From assembly GCA_012729835.1 (NCBI GenBank), contig JAAYCK010000082.1:1-59036 (forward strand): a stretch of DNA of 59,036 nucleotides. The letters run 5' to 3'. How positions within the stretch are numbered: the stretch's first letter is position 1; each line of letters starts with the position of its first letter. The notes beneath the pieces are model-generated. The model searched no databases. It was not told where the DNA came from and worked only from the letters and a program-made list of their open reading frames with translations. Source of the stretch: Syntrophomonadaceae bacterium. Its GTDB lineage: Bacteria; Bacillota; Syntrophomonadia; Syntrophomonadales; Syntrophomonadaceae. This document shows positions 1 to 8,953 of the stretch, in pieces. The position numbers were made by a program, and so were the translations under genes.

Positions 1-634
1 GATTACTTATAACGAGATCTGCCAATTAGCTAGAGACGGTGCCAAGGTAGTACATCCTCGAGCCATCGAGATCGCTATGCAGGGCAACATCCCGTTGCGA
101 GTGCGCTCCACCTTCAGTGATTCTCCGGGGACCTGGATTTCCAACCAGCCGGCCGGACGGCAGAACGAGGTAAGGATCATCCGGGATCGTCTGATCGCCG
201 GCATTACCTATACTTCCAATCTCTCTCAACTGAAGGTAAAAAACCTGGCTAGCAACCAGGAATCCGGAATTGAACTGCAGGTATTTTCTGCACTGGCCCG
301 AGAGCAAATCAGTGTTGATTTTATCAATGTTCAGCCGGAACTGGTTTCATTTACCGTGGCAAGCAATATGGTAAATAAGGCTGTCGAAGCCTTGCAAAGT
401 ATTGAAATTTATCCTGATATAGAACATAATTGTGCCAAGGTTGCAATTGTGGGTGCGGCCATGACTGGTATTCCCGGAGTAATGGCCCGAGTGGTCGAAG
501 CCCTCACCCAAAGGAGGATACCCATTCTGCAATCTGGTGATTCATATACCAACATATGGTGCCTGGTTAAAAAGGAACATATGGAGGAAGCCGTAAAGGC
601 ATTACATGACCAGTTCGAACTGGGCAATAAATAA
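1..634 (+). CDS. dapG: Aspartokinase, C-terminal part (gene begins before the window)
   Basis: Aspartokinase phosphorylates L-aspartate, the first step toward lysine, threonine and methionine. Only the C-terminal part is present; the reading frame is open from base 2 with no start. The opening residues ITYNEICQLARDGAKVVHPR are typical of the end of the kinase domain, and the remainder carries the two ACT repeats (the second around AKVAIVGAAMTGIPGVMARV) that bind the regulatory amino acid. dapA follows after 21 bases, the dapG-dapA order known from Bacillus. The catalytic N-terminus cannot be judged, and the choice of dapG over another aspartokinase paralogue rests on gene order. Confidence 0.93.
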   Translation, partial: ITYNEICQLARDGAKVVHPRAIEIAMQGNIPLRVRSTFSDSPGTWISNQPAGRQNEVRIIRDRLIAGITYTSNLSQLKVKNLASNQESGIELQVFSALAREQISVDFINVQPELVSFTVASNMVNKAVEALQSIEIYPDIEHNCAKVAIVGAAMTGIPGVMARVVEALTQRRIPILQSGDSYTNIWCLVKKEHMEEAVKALHDQFELGNK

Positions 635-655
635 ATAATGGCGGTGGTAAGTAGT

Positions 656-1537
656 ATGGCAGTTCCCCGGTTAATGACAGCAATCATAACTCCGTTCGAT
701 GACAATCTTCAGGTCAACTATTCCAAGGCTAAAGAATTAGCTGAATATCTATGTGATAATGGCAGCGAAGGCCTGGTAGTTTGCGGAACTACTGGGGAAT
801 CTCCAGTACTTAACCATGAGGAGAAGCTGGGGCTTTATGAAGCGGTTAAGCAGAAGGTAGGGCATCGGGTTCCAGTTTGGGCCGGCACTGGCTCCAATGA
901 CACGGCGGCCACTATTGAACTCTCACGCAAGGCGGAGAAAGTCGGAGTTGATGGCATCATGCTGGTTACTCCTTACTATAACAAACCCACCCAGGAAGGT
1001 CTGTACCAGCACTTCAAGGCAATAGCTGACAGCGTTTCGCTACCGGTGATGGTTTATAACGTACCCGGACGCACTAGTGCCAATCTGCTGCCTGAGACGG
1101 TGGCACGTCTGGCCAAGGTCGAAAACATAACAGCTGTAAAGGAAGCCTGCGGCAGCACCGATCAGGTTTCCCTGCTTACTACCTTGGTTCCCGATGATTT
1201 TCTCATCTACTGTGGGGATGATTCCATGACTCTGCCCATGATGGCGCTGGGCGCTGTAGGCGTAGTCAGTATCGCTTCACACCTAGTAGGCAACGATATC
1301 AAAGCTATGATAGAAGCTTTTGTTCGCGGTGACATAGCGGAAGCTATCAGGCTGCACCGCTATTTGTTTCCGATTTTCCGTGGTTTATTTGTTACCACTA
1401 ACCCCATACCATTGAAGGAGGCCCTTAATATGATGGGTCAACAGGTAGGGGGACTGCGTCTGCCCTTGTGTGGGGCTGAAGAGAAAGATCGGGTGGCCAT
1501 CCGTCAGATGTTGATAGATTACAAGTTGGTAGTTTAA
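656..1537 (+). CDS. dapA: 4-hydroxy-tetrahydrodipicolinate synthase
   Basis: DapA condenses pyruvate with aspartate semialdehyde, committing carbon to diaminopimelate and lysine. The 293-residue protein is a class I aldolase: the substrate loop CGTTGESPVL lies near the N-terminus, YNVPGRT follows in mid-protein, and the Schiff-base lysine is in ITAVKEACGS. The frame is open from an ATG at 638, but the ATG at 656 has the better ribosome binding site (GGTGGTAAG) and gives the usual family length and N-terminus (AVPRLMTAIITPF). It probably shares a transcript with the aspartokinase gene. Confidence 0.95.
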   Translation: MAVPRLMTAIITPFDDNLQVNYSKAKELAEYLCDNGSEGLVVCGTTGESPVLNHEEKLGLYEAVKQKVGHRVPVWAGTGSNDTAATIELSRKAEKVGVDGIMLVTPYYNKPTQEGLYQHFKAIADSVSLPVMVYNVPGRTSANLLPETVARLAKVENITAVKEACGSTDQVSLLTTLVPDDFLIYCGDDSMTLPMMALGAVGVVSIASHLVGNDIKAMIEAFVRGDIAEAIRLHRYLFPIFRGLFVTTNPIPLKEALNMMGQQVGGLRLPLCGAEEKDRVAIRQMLIDYKLVV

Positions 1538-1596
1538 ATATTGAGATACCCAATTAAAATAACAATAAATCCTTAGGATTCTACATTTTTAGCCCG

Positions 1597-1625
1597 TTGA
1601 ATCATATCCCGGAATGGGATATAAT
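1597..1625 (+). promoter_or_regulatory. Sigma-A-type promoter for rnj with an inverted repeat in the spacer
   Basis: TTGAAT at 1597-1602 and TATAAT at 1620-1625 are separated by 17 bases. ATATCCC (1604-1610) and GGGATAT (1616-1622) form a perfect inverted repeat that fills the spacer and overlaps the -10 box. This suggests rnj has its own promoter and that a repressor or other DNA-binding protein might sit there. Confidence 0.6.
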
Positions 1626-1678
1626 TATTGTGGCTGTTATGAGCGGATTTTCTACAACTGAATAAAGGAGGTGTTTAA

Positions 1679-3343
1679 GTGTCGGAGACCGATTCCCGCA
1701 TACAGATTATTTCCCTGGGCGGCTTAGGGGAAATAGGAAAGAATATGACGGCGATCAGATACGAAGATAACATCATTGTCATTGATGCGGGTTTGATGTT
1801 CCCTGAAGAAGAACTACTTGGCATTGATGTAGTTATTCCCGATATTACGTATCTAGTCGAAAATAAGGAAAAAGTAAAAGCGATATTACTAACCCACGGT
1901 CACGAAGACCATGTGGGTGGATTGCCATACGTACTAAGAGAGATAGATGTTCCGGTGTATGGCAGCAAATTGACTCTGGGAATCGTGGAAGGCAAGCTCA
2001 AGGAGCAGAGCATTGATGGTGTCCGTCTGAACGTAGTCAGACCGCGCGAATTCCGAAAGATAGGACCATTTGATATTGAGTTCTTTAGAGTGAGCCACAG
2101 TATACCGGATGCGATGGGTATTGCCATTCATACCCCTCTGGGTATTATCCTGCATACCGGAGATATAAAACTGGATCAAACCCCGGTCGACGGGGAAGTC
2201 GTAGATTTCAGAAAACTGGCGGAGTTAGGCGAGAAGGGAGTACTGGTGCTGCTTTCGGACAGCACCAATGCTGATAAGCCTGGGTTCACCATGTCGGAGA
2301 AGGTAGTAGGCAATACCTTTGACGACCTTTTTGGCCGTTGTGAGGGCCGTATTATCCTCACTACCTTTGCTTCTAACGTCCATCGCATCCAGCAGGTCAT
2401 TTCCACGGCCAATAAGTATGGCCGCAAGGTTGCCATAGTTGGGCGCAGCATGGTCAACAATGTTAAGATATCCAATGAATTGGGTTATATGAACATCCCG
2501 GAAGGGATACTCATCGAACAGGAAGAAATCAACCATTATGCAGCCAATCAGATAGTGGTAGTAACTACCGGTTCCCAGGGTGAGCCAATGTCTGCCCTGA
2601 CCCGCATGGCTACCGCTGACCATCGCTGGGTAGGTATAGTACCAGGCGATACGGTTATTATTTCCGCTTCTCCCGTTCCAGGCAATGAAAAGCTGGTGGC
2701 AAAGACAGTAGATCTGCTCTTTCGGCAGGGAGCCGAGGTGATCTACGAAAAGAGCATGGGAGTCCATGTTTCAGGTCATGCCTCCCAGGAAGAACTTAAG
2801 ATTTTACTCAACCTTATCCGCCCGCGTTACTTCATCCCGGTACACGGCGAGTATCGTCATTTGATGAAACATGCTAAGTTAGCCGAGAGTCTGGGGATAC
2901 CTCGTGCCAGGATCTTCGTGGCTGACAATGGCCAGATTATCGAGGTTGGCCGGAAGAAAGCCAGTATAGCAGGAAAGGTTGCCTCGGGCAAGATACTGGT
3001 TGACGGATTAGGTGTCGGCGATGTTGGGAATATAGTTCTGCGTGATCGCAAGCAATTGTCCCAGGACGGTATCATGATAGTCGTGGTTACCATCCAGAAG
3101 GAGAATACCGAAGTAGTTGCCGGACCTGATATCGTTACCCGTGGCTTTGTATATGTACGCGAATCAGAGCAGCTTATCGAAGATGCCAAGGAACGAGTAA
3201 GAGAAGCCATGGATATATGTGCTCGTAAGCGCATCACTGAGTGGGCAGTAATTAAAACGCAGATACGTGAACGTTTGGGCAAGCATCTTTTTGAGAAGAC
3301 CGGACGCCGTCCAATGATCCTGCCCATTATCATGGAGATCTAA
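1679..3343 (+). CDS. rnj: Ribonuclease J (metallo-beta-lactamase/beta-CASP)
   Basis: RNase J is a 5'-3' exonuclease and endonuclease for RNA maturation and decay in the cytoplasm. The 554-residue protein has the usual length. It carries the metal-binding motif LTHGHEDHVGG about 80 residues in, a second histidine site (LHTGDIKLD), the beta-CASP region with SGHASQEEL, the late PVHGEYRH motif, and the C-terminal RNase J domain. Translation starts at a GTG after a strong AAAGGAGGTG site. In Bacillus the paralogue at this locus, beside dapA and tepA, is rnjB. The gene has its own promoter and a terminator just downstream. Confidence 0.96.
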   Translation: MSETDSRIQIISLGGLGEIGKNMTAIRYEDNIIVIDAGLMFPEEELLGIDVVIPDITYLVENKEKVKAILLTHGHEDHVGGLPYVLREIDVPVYGSKLTLGIVEGKLKEQSIDGVRLNVVRPREFRKIGPFDIEFFRVSHSIPDAMGIAIHTPLGIILHTGDIKLDQTPVDGEVVDFRKLAELGEKGVLVLLSDSTNADKPGFTMSEKVVGNTFDDLFGRCEGRIILTTFASNVHRIQQVISTANKYGRKVAIVGRSMVNNVKISNELGYMNIPEGILIEQEEINHYAANQIVVVTTGSQGEPMSALTRMATADHRWVGIVPGDTVIISASPVPGNEKLVAKTVDLLFRQGAEVIYEKSMGVHVSGHASQEELKILLNLIRPRYFIPVHGEYRHLMKHAKLAESLGIPRARIFVADNGQIIEVGRKKASIAGKVASGKILVDGLGVGDVGNIVLRDRKQLSQDGIMIVVVTIQKENTEVVAGPDIVTRGFVYVRESEQLIEDAKERVREAMDICARKRITEWAVIKTQIRERLGKHLFEKTGRRPMILPIIMEI

Positions 3344-3368
3344 GTCTAAGCTTGAATTTGAATATTCG

Positions 3369-3404
3369 CCACCCTGGAATAATTCGGGGTGGTTTTTGTT
3401 TTTA
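3369..3404 (+). terminator. Rho-independent terminator after rnj
   Basis: CCACCC at 3369-3374 pairs with GGGTGG at 3387-3392, followed by a T-rich run (TTTTTGTTTTT). It lies 26 bases after the rnj stop and ends that transcript. Confidence 0.85.
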
Positions 3405-3486
3405 TCGTCAATACCCTGCGTATTATTTTATATTTCAACGGCCAAGCTATCACTAATAAAGTAAATGGCAGGAAGGGGTTAAGAAC

Positions 3487-4215
3487 TTGCAGGAGATGCC
3501 CGAATCGCCGGATTACGAAGAAGAACCGGAAGCGCAGCCGCAGACAGAGACACAGAATGCAAGGGTAGCAGCCATTAAGGAATTGGGTCAGACTCATATT
3601 CCTGATTATCAGAGCGATATTCATTGCCTAACTATTGCCGGTCAGGTGGAGGGGCACATCATTTTGCCCCCCAACAATAAAACAACCAAATATGAACACG
3701 TTATTCCCCAGCTGTTAGCGGTGGAGGAAAACCCCAAGATCAAGGGATTGCTGATAGTCCTCAATACCGTTGGTGGTGACGTTGAAGCGGGACTAGCCTT
3801 GGCAGAAATGATCTCCAGCCTTTCCAAACCGACTGTATCAGTTGTGCTGGGCGGCGGACATTCCATTGGGGTAAGCATCGCGGTGTCAACCGATTATTCA
3901 TTTATTGCGCCATCGGCGACGATGACCATTCATCCAATAAGGCTAACCGGGTTGGTCATTGGTGTTCAGCAGACCTGGGATTACCTTTCCCGGATGCAGG
4001 ATCGAGTTAATGAGTTCGTAGTAAATCACTCCAGGATCAGCCAGGAAAAACTGAAGGATTTGATGTTTGCCACCGGTGATCTCGCCCGTGATATCGGCAC
4101 CGTACTGGTAGGAAAAGATGCGGTAGACTGTGGATTGATCAATGAAGTAGGCGGCCTCAAAGAAGCGCTTGAAAAGCTCCATGAACTGAAAGACTCGGGG
4201 GGGATGCTGCAATGA
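3487..4215 (+). CDS. tepA: TepA/ClpP-like serine protease
   Basis: A 242-residue protein of the ClpP/crotonase fold, of the type called TepA (translocation-enhancing protein) in Bacillus. Residues around the likely nucleophile read [11 protein letters not shown], and the following SATMTIHP supplies the histidine, as in ClpP-type peptidases. The N-terminal 45 residues are acidic and low in complexity. The start is a TTG behind AGGAAGGGG; an ATG at 3496 is also possible but lies too close to a purine stretch. It overlaps the next gene by four bases (ATGA). Its cellular substrate is not known from the sequence. Confidence 0.88.
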   Translation: MQEMPESPDYEEEPEAQPQTETQNARVAAIKELGQTHIPDYQSDIHCLTIAGQVEGHIILPPNNKTTKYEHVIPQLLAVEENPKIKGLLIVLNTVGGDVEAGLALAEMISSLSKPTVSVVLGGGHSIGVSIAVSTDYSFIAPSATMTIHPIRLTGLVIGVQQTWDYLSRMQDRVNEFVVNHSRISQEKLKDLMFATGDLARDIGTVLVGKDAVDCGLINEVGGLKEALEKLHELKDSGGMLQ

Positions 4216-4430
4216 TTTTCTATACCCCTAATCCCCTGGATCTATTAGCAAATCAGGAAATAAACGATCGCAGAGAATACCGCCTGCCTTCGGGAGGGAT
4301 CCTGACTACCGAAGTTATGGAGGATAACAGGGTAAGAATACTGTCGCTTACCAGCACTGATCCGACGGATTATATGAATAGCGCTTTTGCCCCGGGCCGA
4401 GTGATTGAACTCAGGTTGGATGTGGAATAG
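4212..4430 (+). CDS. ylzJ: YlzJ-like small protein
   Basis: A 72-residue protein beginning [12 protein letters not shown], recognised as YlzJ-like from its position right after tepA and from its N-terminus. In Bacillus, ylzJ lies between tepA and spoIIIE, the same order apart from the insertion described below. The ATGA overlap with tepA indicates translational coupling. No enzyme motif, membrane segment or signal peptide is visible, and the function is unknown. Confidence 0.75.
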   Translation: MIFYTPNPLDLLANQEINDRREYRLPSGGILTTEVMEDNRVRILSLTSTDPTDYMNSAFAPGRVIELRLDVE

Positions 4431-4463
4431 AGGATTTGTTTTAGAAAAATAGTACAGAGAATT

Positions 4464-4502
4464 CAAAGACCGTTTGACTGGTATATCAGCAAGCGGTCTT
4501 TG
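4464..4502. terminator. Inverted repeat between convergent genes, possible bidirectional terminator
   Basis: CAAAGACCG at 4464-4472 pairs perfectly with CGGTCTTTG at 4494-4502, and the stem can extend inward with TTTG/CAAG. It lies between ylzJ and the convergent acyl-CoA dehydrogenase gene. There is no long T-run on either side, so termination is plausible but not proven. The rest of 4431-4584 shows nothing else. Confidence 0.5.
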
Positions 4503-4584
4503 TCATATGTGGAGACTATCTTCTTGCAAAGTATTAGCAGATATTTATCCGGGAAGAACGCAATCATGGGCTTGTTTATTATAG

Positions 4585-5724
4585 CTACAGCTGCGATGCG
4601 ATTAATAGCCGGTTGATATTGCTGGTCCCTTCAATCGTAGATAAGACCCGGGCATCCCGTACTAACTGCTCCAGCAGAGAGCCCTTTTCATAAGCCCGGG
4701 CACCGATAATATCAGCTGCTTGACAGGTCACCCGCTGGGCAATGTGGCTGGAGGCCAGTTTGGCCATGGCGGAAGCAGTACTGTAATCTCCGCCCTGATC
4801 GATGAGCCAGCCGGCCTTCCAGTACAGCAGTCGGGCCATCTCGATGTCGGTGGCCATGTCAGCCAGGGCAAAGGCCACCGCCTGGTGATGCTTGATCCGG
4901 GTACCGAACTGTTCGCGCTCTTCAGCGAATTCAACAGCTGCTTCCATAGCCCGGCGGGCAATACCCACCGAAATGGCTGCCACCATGGCTCGGCCGCGGT
5001 CGAAAGTCTGGTTTAAGAGCAGATATCCACTGCCGGCTTCGTCTTCCCGTATCACATGGCTTTCATCCAATCGGGTATTGTCAAAAATGACTTCGGAGAT
5101 GGCTGCATAATTCAAGCCAGAGGTAGTATGCCTTTTGCCAATTTTTAAGCCGGGGAGATCGCCGGGTATGATGAAGACCCGGATTGATGATTTGTTCCTG
5201 CTGTGATCAGTCGCTGCGATCAGTGATATGAAGCTGGCGACCGGGGCGTTTATTATATAATCTTTGCAGCCGTTGATAAAGAAGGCGGAATCCTTTTTTA
5301 TGGCGCAGGTCTCCATTTTTGTAAGGTCGGAGCCTCCACCGGGCTCAGTCAGGGCAAAGGAAGCCAGACCAGCCTTCCTGCCAGTCAGGCTGGGCAGAAA
5401 ACGTTCCTTTTGCTCACGGCTGCCGGCCAGGATGATAGGTTCAGCTGCATGCAGAGTAGCGGCAACTACTGCGGCCAGTCCCGGGTGTCCGGCAGCTATC
5501 ACCTCCATAATGAGGGCAGTAGTAAAACGGTCCAGGCCCAGTCCTCCATATTCCTTCGGCACGATGGGACACACCAGGTTATGACGGGCGAGCTTCCGGA
5601 CCAGATCCCAGTCGAAGCCTTCGGTAGCACGGGGGACCAGCAGGGAAGGGCTGATCTCCTTTTCCATAAATTCCTGGACCTTGTTTATCAGTTCTTGCTG
5701 TCTGCGAGTAAGAGATAAGTCCAT
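4585..5724 (-). CDS. Acyl-CoA dehydrogenase (short/medium-chain type)
   Basis: A 379-residue flavoprotein that would oxidise an acyl-CoA to the 2-enoyl-CoA, passing electrons to ETF. FAD and substrate contacts are visible: FALTEPGGGSDL near residue 130, and the C-terminal RDARVLSTIEGTSNINR containing the canonical catalytic glutamate (about residue 365). The length matches butyryl-CoA dehydrogenases. The start ATG follows AAGGAGGG and lies one base after the stop of the regulator gene upstream, so the two are probably co-transcribed and translationally coupled. Chain-length preference cannot be read from the sequence. Confidence 0.92.
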   Translation of the reverse strand: MDLSLTRRQQELINKVQEFMEKEISPSLLVPRATEGFDWDLVRKLARHNLVCPIVPKEYGGLGLDRFTTALIMEVIAAGHPGLAAVVAATLHAAEPIILAGSREQKERFLPSLTGRKAGLASFALTEPGGGSDLTKMETCAIKKDSAFFINGCKDYIINAPVASFISLIAATDHSRNKSSIRVFIIPGDLPGLKIGKRHTTSGLNYAAISEVIFDNTRLDESHVIREDEAGSGYLLLNQTFDRGRAMVAAISVGIARRAMEAAVEFAEEREQFGTRIKHHQAVAFALADMATDIEMARLLYWKAGWLIDQGGDYSTASAMAKLASSHIAQRVTCQAADIIGARAYEKGSLLEQLVRDARVLSTIEGTSNINRLLIASQL

Positions 5725-5725
5725 C

Positions 5726-6082
5726 CTAAGTCTGCCCTCCTTTTGATCTCCATTTCAGGTATTTAACGTAGGTAAAGAGTTCTTCCAGATCATTATGGTG
5801 TAATTCCTTGATGGATCGGACCAGTTCATCAAATAGGGGATCGCCGGCATCTGCTGGCGGGGTCGGCCGGGGCAGATCGTTGCTCTCCATGAAATACTCC
5901 GGTGGCTTCTCCAGGACCTCTGAGAGTTTTTCCAGATGGGAGAGATAGAGGCGACGCTTGCCTTTTTCGTAATTGGAAAGGGCTGGCTGCGAGCAGCCCA
6001 AAGCGCGGGCCAGTTGCTCCTGTGACAGGCCTTTTTCTTCCCGGGCGATCTGTATTTTAAATCCAATATCCTTAAAACTCAT
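5726..6082 (-). CDS. XRE-family transcriptional regulator
   Basis: A protein of about 118 residues with an N-terminal Cro/C1-type helix-turn-helix: IGFKIQIAREEKGLSQEQLA is followed by LGCSQPALSNYEKGKR, the recognition helix region. The C-terminal half has no recognised sensor domain. The start is placed at the ATG giving MSFKDIG; an in-frame ATG four codons upstream (6094) is also possible. The stop is one base from the start of the acyl-CoA dehydrogenase gene, suggesting it regulates that gene or the larger block. A terminator separates it from the CoA-transferase gene upstream. Confidence 0.85.
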   Translation of the reverse strand: MSFKDIGFKIQIAREEKGLSQEQLARALGCSQPALSNYEKGKRRLYLSHLEKLSEVLEKPPEYFMESNDLPRPTPPADAGDPLFDELVRSIKELHHNDLEELFTYVKYLKWRSKGGQT

Positions 6083-6129
6083 GACTACCACCATACTATA
6101 TTTCCACTATTGTACATCAGCTGACAGGG

Positions 6130-6161
6130 AATTAAAAATAGCAGGGAGATCGACTCCCTGC
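6130..6161 (-). terminator. Terminator after the CoA-transferase gene
   Basis: GCAGGGAG (6141-6148) pairs with CTCCCTGC (6154-6161). Read on the minus strand, the stem is followed by TATTTTTAAT. It would end the acyl-CoA dehydrogenase/CoA-transferase transcript before the XRE gene. Confidence 0.75.
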
Positions 6162-6172
6162 CAATTGAAGCG

Positions 6173-6262
6173 CTATTTTACCTGATACGGTGGCTGTGGT
6201 GCCATATCTTCTGGTCCCGGGCTGCCTTGACCAGTTTCCGGTATGGGCGGCAGGGTGACCAT
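6173..6262 (-). other. Possible small proline-rich reading frame
   Basis: Between the CoA-transferase stop and its terminator, the minus strand has an ATG frame of 29 codons (MVTLPPIPETGQGSPGPEDM and onward, ending PYQVK, TAG at 6173-6175). The frame stays open further upstream into the transferase 3' end in a different phase. There is no clear ribosome binding site. It could be a small protein, a fragment or chance; I do not recognise it. Confidence 0.2.
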
Positions 6263-6303
6263 GGCCAGGTTGACGATATAAAATCTCCGTGAACCGGCTT
6301 GCT

Positions 6304-7632
6304 CTAAATATATTTCAGTTTGCCGGCTTCGAAGCTCAGCCAGTCGCGGAAATCCGGGTGAGCGATGCTGATAAGTTCCTTGACCCGGCGTTTGATATCG
6401 AAGCCCTTGAGTCGGGCTATACCGTATTCGGTAACAATATACTGGACATCATTACGGGTGGTAGTAATCATGGACCCCGGGCTAAGCGTGGGCGCTATCC
6501 GGGATTTCATCTCGCCGTCCTTGGTAGTATAGGTGGAATATAGGGCCAGGAAAGCCTGCCCGCCACGGGAGCGCCAGGCCCCTTCGACGAAATCCATCTG
6601 CCCGCCGGCCCCGGAATACTGGCGGGTGCCAATCGCCTCTGAAGCGCACTGCCCGGAGAGATCAACCTCCAGTGTTGCGTTGATGGAGACTACATTTTCG
6701 TTAAGACCAATATTGTACGGGTCATTGACGAACTCCGAATCGTGCATTTCCACCATGGGGTTTTCGGCAATGAAATCATAAAGACGCTGGGAGCCGAAGG
6801 CGAAACAAGCCACCCACTTGCGAGGCATTAAGCTCTTGCGGGTCCCGGTGATGACTCCGGCTTCATAGAGATCGATCATGGAGTCGCAGAGCATTTCGGA
6901 ATGGATGCCCAGTTCCTTCTTGTTCATAAGCGCTTTGGCTACTGCATTGGGAATGGAACCGATACCCAACTGCAGGCAGGCACCGTCGGGTACTCGTTCC
7001 GCTATGAACTGACCGATAAGCTCATCCTTCTCATCGAACGGGATGTCAGGAAGGGTAAACAATGGGGTGTCGTTTTCCACTACCGCGGCCAGTTCAGAGA
7101 TGTGAAAATAATTGTTTCCGAAGGTTCGCGGCATATGGGCATTGACTTCCGCCAGGATTATACACCCAGGGTTGTGGCGAATGAATCCATAGAGGTAATC
7201 CGGGTTGGTACCCATACTGAAAAAACCGTGGCGATCCATGGGGGAGACAGTTATAACCGCTGCCCCCATGCCAACTCGCTCAGTCATAAGGGGACCATCA
7301 AAAAGACGGTGGGGGATGTAGGAATAAGACCCTTGCTGAACGAAGTAGCGTTCGATGGGGCCAGCATACATGGCGTCCAGCTGATTGTAACGATTAATTT
7401 TTTCGATTGTTTCAGGATTGTGCAGTTCCGTGGGTCGGACCGCCAGAGAGCACATATAAGTGACCTCACGCAGGTCGCCTTCAGCCATGCGTCGGGCCAG
7501 GGCATTCAACAGGGCTGGTGGCTGACCGTTAGTGAGGGATGTAGCCATTAAAACTCCGTGGGGTATCAGTTTTACTGCTTCGTCGGCGGTTTTGAGCTTT
7601 TGCGCGTACAGTTCCTGCCAGCGAGAACTCAT
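6304..7632 (-). CDS. Acetyl-CoA hydrolase/transferase family CoA-transferase (4-hydroxybutyrate or butyryl-CoA:acetate type)
   Basis: A 442-residue enzyme of the family that moves CoA between acyl-CoA and a carboxylate such as acetate. Motifs include LQLGIGSIPNAVAKAL, HSEMLCDSMIDLYEAG with the likely catalytic glutamate near residue 246, GAGGQMDFVEGAWRSRGGQA, and IVTEYGIARLKG. The frame is open for 41 more codons upstream, but GAGGAGGG just before the ATG at 7632 marks the real start, 16 bases after the dehydrogenase gene. The pairing with acyl-CoA dehydrogenase suggests activation of a fatty acid or release of acetate. The exact substrate is not determined. Confidence 0.9.
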   Translation of the reverse strand: MSSRWQELYAQKLKTADEAVKLIPHGVLMATSLTNGQPPALLNALARRMAEGDLREVTYMCSLAVRPTELHNPETIEKINRYNQLDAMYAGPIERYFVQQGSYSYIPHRLFDGPLMTERVGMGAAVITVSPMDRHGFFSMGTNPDYLYGFIRHNPGCIILAEVNAHMPRTFGNNYFHISELAAVVENDTPLFTLPDIPFDEKDELIGQFIAERVPDGACLQLGIGSIPNAVAKALMNKKELGIHSEMLCDSMIDLYEAGVITGTRKSLMPRKWVACFAFGSQRLYDFIAENPMVEMHDSEFVNDPYNIGLNENVVSINATLEVDLSGQCASEAIGTRQYSGAGGQMDFVEGAWRSRGGQAFLALYSTYTTKDGEMKSRIAPTLSPGSMITTTRNDVQYIVTEYGIARLKGFDIKRRVKELISIAHPDFRDWLSFEAGKLKYI

Positions 7633-7648
7633 AATATCCCTCCTCAAT

Positions 7649-8899
7649 CTATTCGTATATCTTTTCATCCGCTTCGAACGCGGCGCGGCAGTCGTTCTCG
7701 CTATCGCGCCGGCGGGCATCTTTTTTCTCGGCCGCCCTCTCACGGTACCATTCATGCTGAGTGATCAGGCTCATAATCTCGTTGGTGCCTACCCAGATCA
7801 TTGAGAGACGCAGGTCGCGCAGTATTTTCTCAATTGGATAGACATCAGTGTAGCCTATGCCGCCCATTACCTGCATGGCAAGATTGGCAATGTCCCAACA
7901 CTGTTCGGTGACGAATTTCTTGCCTTCCGAGACCATGCGACGGCAGCGTCCGGAACTTACTGTGCCGCTGTCGATAGCCCGGGCCGTGGTGTACATCAGG
8001 CTGCGACAGGCGTCCAGTTTCATGACGGCATCGGCGACCTTAAAGCTGACTGCCTCAAAATCCTTGATAGCGGTTCCGAAAGCTTTGCGTTTAGTACTGT
8101 AATCGGTGGCTATCTCCAGGGCCGGACGGGCGGCTCCGATTGTCATGGCGGCGGTACCCAACCGCTCCGGTATCATCATGGGGTAGAAGACTTTGGCAGC
8201 ACCATTGATCTCGCCCACTACATTTTCTTTTGGGACCCGCACATCACGGAATACTACCCGGGCGGTGCCCCCGCCGCGGCAGCCCATCAGGCCGTACAAG
8301 TATTCGGTTCTGACTCCCATATCGCGGTCTACGATGAAGCAAGTAAGAGATTGGTCAGATCGGGCTTCGGGATCGGTTTTGGCATAAACCAGAAAGAAAT
8401 CGGCTCCTTCACCGCCAACGATGAAGCGCTTCTGTCCGTTCAATATGAAATCATCGCCATCACGCCGGGCCGTAGTGGTAGCCCCAAAGAAGTCGGAACC
8501 ACCGCGGGGCTCGGTCAAACACTCAGCCGCATATTTTTCGCCTCGGCAGATAGGTGTCAGGTACTTTTTTTTCTGCTCTTCGTTACCGAAGGACATTAGG
8601 GCTTCAGCCACTACATCACCAGTAACGCCCCAGGCGCATCCGAACATGTAACCATTGACACAGATCTCCTCAGCTGCAATGATATCGTCTTCCCATTTCA
8701 GGCCTCGTCCCCCGTATTCTTTCGGTACCCTTAGACCTAAAAGATTTCGGCGGCCGCATTCCTGCATGAATTCTTTGGGATACTTGATCTTGTCGGCGTC
8801 CATATCCAGGATGTAATCTCGCGGTACGGATTTAGCCATGTCGCGGGCCTCGTCCCGCAGCTTGAGCTGATCATCGGTCATCAAAAAATCAAACACCAT
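7649..8899 (-). CDS. Acyl-CoA dehydrogenase, possibly using an IVD/LCAD-type catalytic base
   Basis: A 416-residue acyl-CoA dehydrogenase. FAD-binding features are present (ECLTEPRGGSDFFGA near residue 127; VMGGIGYTDVYPIEKILRD near the C-terminus). At the place where most members have EGT it reads IWVGTNEI, so the usual catalytic glutamate is missing. The segment MMIPERLGTAAM places Glu245 where isovaleryl- and long-chain enzymes keep their alternative base (family knowledge; alignment by eye). The start has an AAAGGGGG site. It is first in a two-gene unit with the CoA-transferase and probably handles branched or longer substrates. Confidence 0.9.
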   Translation of the reverse strand: MVFDFLMTDDQLKLRDEARDMAKSVPRDYILDMDADKIKYPKEFMQECGRRNLLGLRVPKEYGGRGLKWEDDIIAAEEICVNGYMFGCAWGVTGDVVAEALMSFGNEEQKKKYLTPICRGEKYAAECLTEPRGGSDFFGATTTARRDGDDFILNGQKRFIVGGEGADFFLVYAKTDPEARSDQSLTCFIVDRDMGVRTEYLYGLMGCRGGGTARVVFRDVRVPKENVVGEINGAAKVFYPMMIPERLGTAAMTIGAARPALEIATDYSTKRKAFGTAIKDFEAVSFKVADAVMKLDACRSLMYTTARAIDSGTVSSGRCRRMVSEGKKFVTEQCWDIANLAMQVMGGIGYTDVYPIEKILRDLRLSMIWVGTNEIMSLITQHEWYRERAAEKKDARRRDSENDCRAAFEADEKIYE

Positions 8900-8953
8900 T
8901 ATGCCCCCTTTTTTATGCAGTTTATTCGGTTTATTAATAATATTATCACGTTT

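Noticed and set aside
6901-7551. Plus-strand frame of 216 codons opposite the CoA-transferase
   Set aside because: It lies wholly inside a clearly coding minus-strand gene and its product resembles no protein.
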